Assembly: GCA_014058105.1 (NCBI GenBank)
Contig: JACGCM010000178.1
Location: 744,001-808,000, forward strand
Origin: Kingdonia uniflora
Lineage: Eukaryota; Streptophyta; Magnoliopsida; Ranunculales; Circaeasteraceae
Direction of reading: 5' to 3'
Length of the DNA: 64,000 bases
Within the stretch, counting starts at the first letter, position 1; each line of letters opens with the position of its first letter. Shown one piece after another: positions 55,770 through 64,000 of the stretch. The notes beneath the pieces are model-generated. The model ran no database searches and was not told the DNA's origin. It saw only the letters and a list, made by a program, of their open reading frames with translations. Position numbers and translations under genes: made by a program.

Positions 55770-57165
55770 CGTGAACGATTAACCAATGTTCAAAAACCAA
55801 ACCAAACCAAACGCCGAGCTAAAATGTTTGAGGTTTCTATTTCTCTGTCTTTTCCAATATTCATATTTTAGAATGTGATTCGGGAGAGCCACAAATCTAC
55901 CTAACATCCTCCTCTTTCTGGAAGTCCCACATCTCTTTGCCGAATCTGAAATAACAATCCTTCCTTCTTCAATCTCATGGGGTGCTTTTAACAAAAAAAA
56001 GAAAAAGGAAAGAAGAATAGAGTATCACTGTCATCATCAAACTGCATCGTTATCATCTTCTCCTACTCGACCCATTATGAAGAGAATGCGAACTACGATC
56101 GATGAATCCAGGAAATCACAACCTTGCACTAAAATTGAAGGATAAAGTATCGGATTTTCTCCAATTTTGCATATATATGCTCGGCTAATAGCTTGCCTTT
56201 CGGTAAAAGGATTCCAACTAACATCAACAGTTCGTGAAGATAGGTCAAATTCTCTACAGTTCGTGAAATCCAAACGCAGTTTACAGATCAAGTGCAATTT
56301 ACAGTTTGAATTGTTTCACCATCGACAGTTTGCGATGATGTAATGATATTTGCAGATCGGAAAGCTAAGTCGAATGATCTCTACATCAGCAGCATCGTCA
56401 AAACGATTGTCCATCCCATCATCATCCTCTCTCTGATCATCATCAACTCCAAATTTCAATCTCAACAATGTTCAAATGAGATTAACCTACAGCCAAAACA
56501 GGGCGCGAAGCCGGCATCAATCTCTCCCTCCTCAGTAATGCATTAGATGTCCTCCGCATCAAAAAGTAGGATCAACAACAACCACCATATTCTACAACAG
56601 CAAGATCGACAACTAACATAAAAAACAATGCTCCTGTTTCCAGCATCAACAAATACCAAATTGATCCATCTGGTCGCAAATGAAATCTGTTTGTACAATT
56701 TACAAGTCTTCGATCGAACTCATCACTATGGCCTCCATCGAACTTAAAATTAAGCACCGAGCTCTCTAATACAATCAGCATCGAACAAAGAAAGAGGAAA
56801 TCAGAAATTGAAGTAGGTTTGTTTAGATGAGGTCGAACAACTTGCAGGTCTTCGATCATACGGCCTCTCTCTCTCTAAATTGAGACTGGAATCTCAACAA
56901 ATGGCAGGTCTTTCAACTCGATTCATTATCCTCACAAAGCACCCCAATAGACGGAAGACATATCCATGTTATAACTGATCCTTCTGTTAAACTAGAGCAT
57001 CAACAAGCAACAGACCTGGTGTTTGTCAGCCCAACAGCTACTACAGCGACTAATATGCCAAGTTCACAACAACAGCAACAACAACTATTACTTCAGTTTA
57101 AACAGCAGCAACAAAGACTAATATGAATCTCAAGCCAAACAGAAAATTCAAACCAAATTATAAAA
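55770..57165 (+). other. LARD internal region, no coding content
   Basis: Many short ORFs on both strands but none with a recognised domain. CAACAACAGCAACAA-type low-complexity stretches at 57068-57115. Confidence 0.6.
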
Positions 57166-57690
57166 GCGCTCGAGGTCGAGGTACTCGAGGCGATTACAAC
57201 TTATTCAAGCTATACTCGGGGGGAACACGATATTTTTCAACAACATTAATAAGGCGCTCGAGGTCAAGGTACTCGAGGCGATTACAAATTATTCATACTC
57301 ATACTTGGGGCGAGCCCGATTTCAGCTTCAACTACAGACTGAATATCAATCGGCGTAAATCATAATCGGGGCAAGCCCGACTTCAGATTCTGACGCAATG
57401 CTTATCCTCAGCTTCAGATACAACATACTAAATATCAATCGACATAAATCAAACATCGGGGCAAGCTCGATCTCAGATTTAGACTCAATGCTTGATATCA
57501 TCTTTTCGGTAACATCAAATCACATTATAAAGGCACTCGAGGTCGAGGTACTCGAGGCGATTACAACTTATTCCAGCTTAAACTCGGGGTGAGCCCGATG
57601 TCATCTTTAGACACAATGTTCAAACTCAACTTCAAGACTCGAGATTAAACAACTTAGCTCATACTCGGGGCGAGCTCAACCAACATCTTA
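57166..57690 (+). repeat. Irregular tandem repeats in the LARD (CTCGAGG-type)
   Basis: The block GCGCTCGAGGTCGAGGTACT with CGAGGCGATTACAACTTATT occurs at 57166, 57254 and 57533, interleaved with CTCGGGGCGAGCCCGAT words (57215, 57305, 57367, 57458, 57584, 57664). CpG-rich compared with its surroundings. Confidence 0.8.
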
Positions 57691-57714
57691 CAGGTCGATT
57701 ATTGACCAAATAGA

Positions 57715-58470
57715 GCACATTCTGCATATCTAAAAGCTGCCGCCCGGATACAACCATCCCAGGTCTATATTCAATATTCAAAGATGTCTTAGTACGGTCG
57801 CTTATTGACGCACTCAATTCGACCTGTTACTGAGACCTATATCATAGATGTTCAAATGAATTCGCTCTCATAAGGATGCTTATTGAGACAATCAATTCGA
57901 TCTGCCGGAGACGCGCCATACAGCTATTCAATATCTAAAGATGTCTCAGTACGGTCGCTTATTGATACACTCAATTCGACCTGTGACTGAGACCTACATC
58001 ATAGTTGTTCAAATAAATTTGCTCTCATAAGGTCACTTATTGAGACAATCAATTCGATCTGCTAAAGATGCGCAATACAACTATTCAATATCCAAAGATG
58101 TCTCAGTACGATCGCTTATTGATACACTCAATTCGACCTGCGACTAAGGCCTACATCATAGCTGTTCAAATAAATTCATTCTCATAAGGTTGCTTATTGA
58201 GGCAATCAACTCGATCTGCCAGAGATGCACCATAAAACTATTCTATATTCAAAGATAACTCAGTACGGTCGCTTATTAATACGTTCAATTCGACCTATGA
58301 CTAAGACCTACATTATCGCTGTTCAAATAAACTCGCTCTCTGAGGGTCGCTTATTGAGACATTCAATTCGATCTGGCAGAAATGTGTCATATAGCTATTC
58401 AATATTCAAAGATATCTCATTACGGTCGCTTATTGGTATGCTCAATTCGACCTGTGCTCGAGACATACTA
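57715..58470 (+). repeat. 157-bp tandem repeat in the LARD, about 5 copies
   Basis: The marker AAGATGTCTCAGTACGGTCG (with variants) begins at 57781, 57938, 58095, 58252 and 58409, a constant 157-bp period. Each unit contains two related halves (CGGTCGCTTATTGATACACT and AGGTCACTTATTGAGACAAT), a roughly 78-bp duplication inside the unit. Confidence 0.92.
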
Positions 58471-58499
58471 TCATCATACATACTAGCATGCATTCTACT

Positions 58500-58645
58500 A
58501 CTACATTATCATACATGATCATCCATTCCACTACATTATCATAAATGATCATCCATTCTACAACATTACCATACATGATCATTCATTCAACTACATTATT
58601 ATAAATTATCATCCATTCTAATACATTATTATATATCATAATATA
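58500..58645 (+). repeat. 30-bp tandem repeat in the LARD, about 4.5 copies
   Basis: Units start at 58500, 58530, 58560, 58590 and 58620, each like ACTACATTATCATACATGAT with a CATCCATTC ending. Confidence 0.9.
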
Positions 58646-58772
58646 TTATAATACATTCTCTTACAACAGTTGCTTCAACCATGCAATTTACATATCTAAA
58701 GATCAAAGATATGTCTCAACCAACACCACTCGCTCCTGATGCTTCTCGTGCTATTGGCTGAGACAGAGAAAA

Positions 58773-59223
58773 TGTGGAGACTTATTTCCAATACTCGACC
58801 CGCTACAGTAACTTCGACCTACTACAGTAACTTCGACCTGCTACTGCTACATTACTTCAGCCTGCTACAGTAACTTTGACCTGCTACAGCACTTCGAGCT
58901 GCTACCGCTATAGTTACTTCGACTTGCTACTGTACTTTGAACTGTTACAGCTCGATTGGAAGTAAAAGCCAGCTCCAAATCTCAAACTCAGGCCTCAGTA
59001 TACAACCATCACACAGTTACTCGACCTCGTCAACAAATACGTGGCACATTTATAACACATTATGGAGCGGTTACAAGGAAGAAAGTTACAAAAGCCGTTA
59101 CTCGACTATTATTTAAGACCAACCTGATATTGTAACGTTCCTCATTAAAGCAATATTGTAACGGTCATGTTATAAGTCCTATAAATAGGACTAGATATCT
59201 ACAGATTAGGCGGGCGGCTCTGA
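58773..59223 (+). repeat. 3' LTR of the LARD-like element (truncated)
   Basis: Matches 55090-55517. Breaks off after GCGGGCGGCTCTGA, so the last roughly 230 bp are missing; unrelated sequence follows. Confidence 0.85.
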
Positions 59224-59929
59224 AGGAGCATGAACTATGTGAAATGAGCACAAGAAAATGTAACTTGAGAATCCTGAGTCTAGGTCATGATGGGGCACCA
59301 CACCCTGGCAACCTTAGCCAACTGGCGGGGATTGTCGACAGAAAACTCCTTATTACGGAGGCTTCACTAAGAAACAATATACTCAAAAGAAAATGCTTAA
59401 AAGAAAAAAAAAATCATGGAAGATGAATTGACTAACGCACTTCTCGAACTGACCGTTGAATTTATTCTAGTAAGAACTAGACTACCAAACAAATTGAGTA
59501 ATTTATTCTTGAAAACGTATTAGGTGATAAAACTATTTTCGTTATACACTCAAATATAGATAAAGAAAAATACTTGAATCTCTTTATAATCTAGAGGTAC
59601 CTCTATTTTTTGGTTAAACTTAAAATATTCTTTGGTATACTTGGGAGAATAGAATGTTTAAAGATTTTTCATTGGTTTATTTTTGTCACAACTAAGTAAG
59701 GATAAGTTCACAGGAAATGAGTCATGTGTATTCTAGAATTGTTTAAAATGTCATTATTGAATTTTGTGGGTATAGTGACTGTAAACCCTCAGAAAATAAT
59801 ACTCGTCCACCAGGCTAAACCTGTAGGTTTAAATGATTGTTGCATAAGCTAAGTGCAATCGCGCTCCTTACGAAAGTGGCTATTATTTTATTTTGCTCAG
59901 GGCGAGCAAAAAACAAGTTTGGGAGTATT
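59224..59929 (+). other. 3' internal end of the inner gypsy-type element
   Basis: Ends with CAGGGCGAGCAAAAAACAAG and TTTGGGAGTATT immediately before the LTR start TGATGAGCACG, the usual end of the coding part and a polypurine-like tract of plant gypsy elements. Earlier sequence shows no clear domain. Confidence 0.5.
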
Positions 59930-61175
59930 TGATGAGCACGTAATTATGACATTTTTAATATACCCAAACATGTATTTTAGTCGTCTATTATATTTAATTT
60001 TGGGTACTTATGAACGTTGGTTTGATTGCAGCTACTGGAGATGGATCTTTGAAACCAAGCTCTTAAAGTCAAGTAAAAGAGTCTCTAGCAGTTCATAGTT
60101 CAAAAAGTCAAAGACACAATATATTTATTCTCAAGATTGAAGATATATATACACAAATATTCTTAGAGAATAAGATCAAAGAATATATTGCATCCAAGAT
60201 CCTTAAAGATATTTTATATTGATGATATATGCATGAGTTTCTATGAAGAAAGATCTGTACATCCCTTAAGGGAATTATATACAAGAATCTTAGGTGATTG
60301 GTTGTAAAATTAAAAGATATTATTGTGAAATTATTTTTTAGAATTTAATGTATAGTTTCTAAATTTGGGTTCCTTCACCTATAAAAGGAACTCTCCCCCA
60401 TTCTAATTGGGCATCTTATATTGGAGCAAGCTTAGAAGAAATAAAGTCTTAGTTTTAATTAATTGTCTTCTCTCTCTTTTATTTTCTTTTGTAAATAATT
60501 AGTTGTTAATGCGATGAAGTTCGAGATGAACGGCTAATCTTCTAGCTAAGTCTAGGAAGAGGCCACTTCTTGGATGAACAATTGTTGGTATTAATTAGGT
60601 TCTAATTAGTTTTCTCTTTGTACTTTATGATTGATAAGATAGTGCATTATATCTAAGGCTTAACCATAACTTTCGTTTGGTGTACGATAACTTTGGATTC
60701 AAACAAGTGCTACTAATCGTAGACTTGATTTGGAGATCTAAACAAGAGGAAACATTAGAGAACTCACTCAAGCCTAGCCGTGGCTGAGTTGATAATTCTC
60801 TAAGACGCTCTTCACCATCACTTAAAAGCATAATCACTAAATGCTTGACCAATAATTTAGTGGTTTATTTTACAACATCGTATGTGTCTTAACACGAACA
60901 TATGATGGGTGGAGATAGTAGAATCTAGTTGTATATCAATTTGCACTTTGAAAGGAAGAGGCCAAGTCTGAACCTTAGCTTTCTCTCTCATTAAGTTTTA
61001 TAATTAGTTTTTATTTCTTCTTCTTAGATTTATCTCTTATAAAATCTAATTCGGCCAAGAAAGTATTTGTTTTCCAAAACCTCCTTGTAGATTCGATCCC
61101 ACTCATCCGTGCTATAATCTAATAATCATAATTTGAGCAGGTATTTTGCTAGAGGCTATGAAAAACCTCTTATCA
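59930..61175 (+). repeat. 3' LTR of the inner element (1246 bp, complete)
   Basis: TGATGAGCACGTAATTATGA to AACCTCTTATCA. TATA box CTATAAAAGG at about 60380, AATAAAGTC at about 60440. It forms a long inverted repeat with 61667-62856. Confidence 0.9.
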
Positions 61176-61666
61176 AGAAGTTTTCTAAAATTTAGCTTCA
61201 TTGCCGCTCAAAACAAGTGATTAATGAACAGTGGCGTCCTTTATAGAGACTATTTTTACTGCTGCATCAAAAGGCTGTTACTCTCAAACGACTAAACAGA
61301 AAAATATGATTTATAGCAATTCGGAAAGAGTTTTGAATTATCTAAAACTTCTGTACTAAACGTATTTCCTAATTATGAAGTATAGAAGGTCTAAAACCAT
61401 GAAATATTCATAAACACACTCTTCGCTGAAAACTGAGTATGTTTCTTCTAAAATTAATTTTTCCGAAACCGCTTTTCTGAAATTGCTAAATCAAATTTAT
61501 TCGGAAAGAAATCTCAAAGATCTAACCATAATTTTTTTTGGCAAACTTAACAACTAACCTTGATAGTACACCAACAAGCTAAAATAGAAGAAAATAATTT
61601 AAAGAAAAGAAATTCGGTATTATAAAGAATAGTTTTCAATGTTGCCTCCCCGATAATGACGCCATT
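61176..61666 (-). other. Leader of the outer element (minus strand)
   Basis: Reverse complement of 52200-52645 with small differences, including the primer site (complement at about 61645-61664). It is cut at 61176 by the inner element's LTR terminus. Confidence 0.8.
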
Positions 61667-62856
61667 TGATAAATGGATTTTTGGGGTCCTCTAGCCAAAT
61701 ACCCGCTCAAAGTGTGGTTGTTGAATTGTAGTACGGATGACTGGGATCAAATCCACAATAAGGTTTGGTAAAACAAATACTTTCTAGGCTGAATTGCAAT
61801 TTTTTAAGAGATAAATCTAAAGCAAGGAATAAATAAATGTTAATTATAAAACTTAAAGAGAGAGAGCTAAGGTTCGGAATTAGCCTCTACCTTTCAAAGC
61901 ACTAATCGATATATAAATAGATCATAATATCTCTACCCATCATATATTCGTGTTAAGTCATATACGATGCTTGTAAAATAAACCACTAAATCTATGGTCA
62001 AGCATTTATTGGTTATATTTTTAAGTGATGGTGAAGAGTGCCTTAGAGAATTATCAACTCAACCGTAGCTTGGCTTGAGTGAGTTCTCTAATATTACCTC
62101 TTTTTAGATCACCAAATCAAGTCCACGGTTAGTAGGACTTGTTTGTATCAGAAGTTATCGTACACTAAACCAAAGGTATGGTCAAGCCTTCGATATGATG
62201 CACTAACTTATTAATCATAAAGTACTAAAAGAAAACTAATTAGAACCTAATTAATACTAACTATTGCTCATCTAAGAAGAGGCTTTATCCTAGCCTTAGC
62301 TAAGATATTAGTCGCTCATCTCGGACTTCATTGCATTAACAACTAATGAAGGCATTAACAAAAATTAAACTAAAGAGAAGAAGAAACAATTAAATAAAAC
62401 TAAGACTTTATTTTTTCTAAACTTGTTCCAATATGAGATGCCCAATTATAATGGGGGGAGGGTCCCTTTTATTGGAGAAGGAACTCAAATCTAGAAACTA
62501 TACATTAAATTATAAATAATATTTTCACAATAATATCATTTAATATTATAACCAATCACCTAAGATTCTTGCATATAATTCATTTAAGTGATGTAGAGAT
62601 CTTTTTTCATGGAAACTCTTGCATATATCTTCAATATTATATTTCTTTAATCTTGAGACCAAATATATTGTGTCTTTGACTTTTTGTGTTATGAACTGCG
62701 GAGACACTTTTACTTGACTTTAAGAGCTTGGTTTCAAATATCCATCTCCAATAGCTGCAATTAAACATACGCGCATAAGTACACAAAATTAAATATAATA
62801 GACGACTAAAATGCATGTTTAAGTATATTAAAAATGTCATAATTATACGCTCATTA
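61667..62856 (-). repeat. 5' LTR of the outer element (1190 bp, complete)
   Basis: On the minus strand runs from TAATGAGCGTATAATTATG (canonical TG decayed to TA) to CATTTATCA. Followed at 62857 by ATAAT, the target duplication. Confidence 0.88.
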
Positions 62857-62861
62857 ATAAT
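62857..62861 (+). repeat. Target-site duplication ATAAT (right copy)
   Basis: Identical to 50359-50363, 12.5 kb away. Confidence 0.85.
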
Positions 62862-63384
62862 TAGACCACCCAAATGAGGCTAAGAAACTTTTAATTAATT
62901 AGTTGGCCAAGATAGGCTACACGGTATGGAATGATAAGGATAACTTTCGGCCCAAAGGGGAGGAAGTGACTCGAGTCAAACTGCAAGTGTCCAGTCTAGT
63001 CTTAAGCGTGAGTGATCACCAACTATGGGGTAATGCATGTCAAATCACTACCCAAAGGAGGGATTCGATGATACATCAATGTACCCACAGAGTAAAAAAT
63101 CAATACCTTTAATATTATATACACTCTGACTCGACCATCCTAACCCTAGGTAGGATTGAGATTAAAGACATCAATTTATTGATTTTTCATTGATCAACTT
63201 AAACGTGCATAAAATTAATTTTTACGCGTCCTAATATAAGTCATTGGTTCATGTTGTTTTGGACCCTATGATCCAGAACTAACTGACTAATATTTAAACC
63301 TTGACGGACTCTAGGAACTCCAACTGGAGGCCTAAAATCAAGATTACCCTAGGCTACCTTGATTTTGATTTTTCTCTTACTAGG
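62862..63384 (+). other. Interval with no gene recognised
   Basis: Non-repetitive, moderately AT-rich sequence between the nested element and the copia fragment. The short ORF at 62903-63112 has no recognised domain. It may be the original host DNA that received the nest, or leader of the following copia element. Confidence 0.45.
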
Positions 63385-64000
63385 AATTGTTAAATGTCAT
63401 TAAGAAACAATTCGATGGTTCCGTCAAGGAAATGCAGTACAGTAACTTATCTCAGCTTTTATTGCTGAAGTATAATGGCGGTGGAAATATGCACTCGCAC
63501 ATTTATGTTTGCTTTGAATCTAATTTGGTTGATGTTCTCACCAACTCTTGGTGGTTAGATTATGGGGAAACTATTCACATTTTGAATTCTCCATAAGGGT
63601 TCATGAGCAGGAGGCCGGCAAGGCCAGATGAGATGGTTTTCCCGAGAGATACTAGAAGCCTTCCCATTGAGTTCATTGGCATTTTTTGCTTAGTTTTAGA
63701 TACAGGTATTACTTTAAATTTGACAGACAACTTTTATATTTCTTCGATGAGACGAACTTTAATTTTAGTTTCTCGGTTGTACTCTTTTCAATTATTTTTT
63801 CAATTTTTTAAACTTCTCTAATTTTCAAACTTGCGTCGATTACTTTTGTGGAAAATTGACCATGATCTAAAAAGTTAACTCTACTCGTAGCACAGACCTT
63901 TTGCAGCTTATTCATACTGATATATGCAAACCCTTTCTTACTCCGTCCTTCATTAGCATTCAATATTTTATCACCTTCATTGATAATTTTTCTTGTTATA
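63385..64000 (+). pseudogene. Degenerate copia gag-protease-integrase fragment (runs off the right edge)
   Basis: Reads NVIKKQFDGSVKEMQYSN (gag UBN2 end), then NSWWLDYGETIHILNSP, FIGIFCLVLDTGITLNLTDN, ISSMRRTLILVSRL (protease; the active site normally LDSGAS is LDYGET, with Asp kept). After a frame break come STDLLQLIHTDICKPFLTPS and FITFIDNF (integrase with the first Asp). Gag joins the protease without zinc knuckles and the protease joins the integrase without the pre-integrase domain, so two internal deletions have occurred. Distinct from the Sirevirus-type element at 36070. Confidence 0.72.

Larger units (their letters stand above)
55090..59223 (+). mobile_element. LARD-like non-autonomous LTR element
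   Basis: 5' LTR 55090-55745 (TGTGATGACTT...GCTATTACA) and a truncated 3' LTR from 58773 (TGTGGAGACTT) to 59223. Primer site TGGCGCCGTCTGTGGGAG at 55752 and polypurine-like GAGACAGAGAAAA before the 3' LTR. The 3 kb internal region has no gag or pol, only repeats, so it fits a LARD (large retrotransposon derivative). The primer site equals that of the Tat-type elements at the left of the window, a possible source of helper proteins. The 3' LTR is cut after GGCGGCTCTGA. Confidence 0.8.
51267..61175 (+). mobile_element. Inner gypsy-type element (plus strand) of the same family
   Basis: 5' LTR (truncated, 51267-52199), primer site TGGCGTCATTGCCGG at 52202, non-coding leader, gag remnant (about 53690-54789), then a LARD-like insertion (55090-59223), then the 3' internal end with GGGAGTATT before the 3' LTR (59930-61175). 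The 3' LTR terminus TTATCA at 61175 abuts the outer element's leader exactly, i.e. a true integration junction. All of pol is missing, lost together with the end of the LARD 3' LTR at 59223. Confidence 0.75.
50364..62856 (-). mobile_element. Outer gypsy-type element (minus strand) containing nested insertions
   Basis: On the minus strand: 5' LTR (62856 to 61667), primer site (TGGCGTCATTATCGGGGAGG, from 61664 down), 490 bp of internal leader (61666 to 61176), interruption by a plus-strand element of the same family, then a 3' LTR remnant (51266 to 50364). ATAAT flanks both outer ends exactly. The primer site resembles the TGGCGCCGTTGCCGGGGA type used by many plant gypsy elements. No pol genes survive in this copy. 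Part of its 3' LTR and everything between was lost in a deletion at about 51266. Confidence 0.8.

Noticed and set aside
55779..57592. Short ORFs in the LARD internal region
   Set aside because: No domain similarity; low-complexity or repeat-derived (RGRGTRGDY-type from CTCGAGG repeats).
1..64000. tRNA, rRNA or snRNA genes
   Set aside because: I looked for tRNA-like box A/box B pairs and conserved rRNA blocks and found none convincing. The tRNA-like words are retroelement primer-binding sites.

Overview
The window looks like plant nuclear DNA, most likely from a eudicot and from repeat-rich heterochromatin such as a pericentromere. Nearly all of it is LTR retrotransposons in various states of decay, plus a 12.8 kb satellite array. 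The retroelement lineages (Tat-type Ty3/gypsy with an archaeal-type RNase H, and Sirevirus-type Ty1/copia) and an F-box/FBD-like relic are plant hallmarks. I see no intact host gene. The coding relics are full of CAA/CAG/CGA-to-stop changes, as expected of old, methylated copies.

1-17745: a plus-strand Tat-type gypsy element that runs off the left edge (protease, RT, RNase H, integrase, a long 3' region with 223-bp tandem repeats, antisense coding relics, polypurine tract, start of the 3' LTR). A second element of a related family (2070-10289, minus strand) is inserted in its RT/RNase H region. That element has both LTRs and a CCAGC target duplication. The host reading frame resumes across the insertion. 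The inner element lacks most of integrase but carries, antisense to its own genes, two small TATA-leader-ATG-ORF units (2949-3376 and 3771-4247).

17746-19239: AT-rich sequence with no recognised gene. 19240-32044: about 76 tandem copies of a 168-bp satellite. The right-hand part shows a higher-order structure, because two independent variant monomers recur with matching 1.1-1.7 kb spacings.

32045-36069: pieces of minus-strand retrotransposons (initiator-Met-type primer sites, a UBN2-type copia gag, a 612-bp LTR), a 424-bp Tourist-like MITE with TAA duplication, and the C-terminal end of an L1-type LINE.

36070-47340: a nearly full-length but dead Sirevirus-type copia element (11.3 kb, LTRs of 1032 and 1019 bp). 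A roughly 4 kb post-pol region holds an extra sense ORF preceded by a CT-rich leader and a likely intron. Just upstream of that leader is an array of the TTCGAATAG motif that also crowds the LTRs.

47341-50358: a decayed F-box/FBD-like pseudogene, a short LTR with a Met-type primer site, and a CT microsatellite. 50359-62861: a three-level nest with an ATAAT target duplication. An outer minus-strand gypsy element contains a plus-strand copy of the same family, which in turn contains a non-coding LARD-like element. This arrangement leaves two long inverted repeats of the same LTR family. 63385-64000: a degenerate copia gag-protease-integrase fragment that runs off the right edge.
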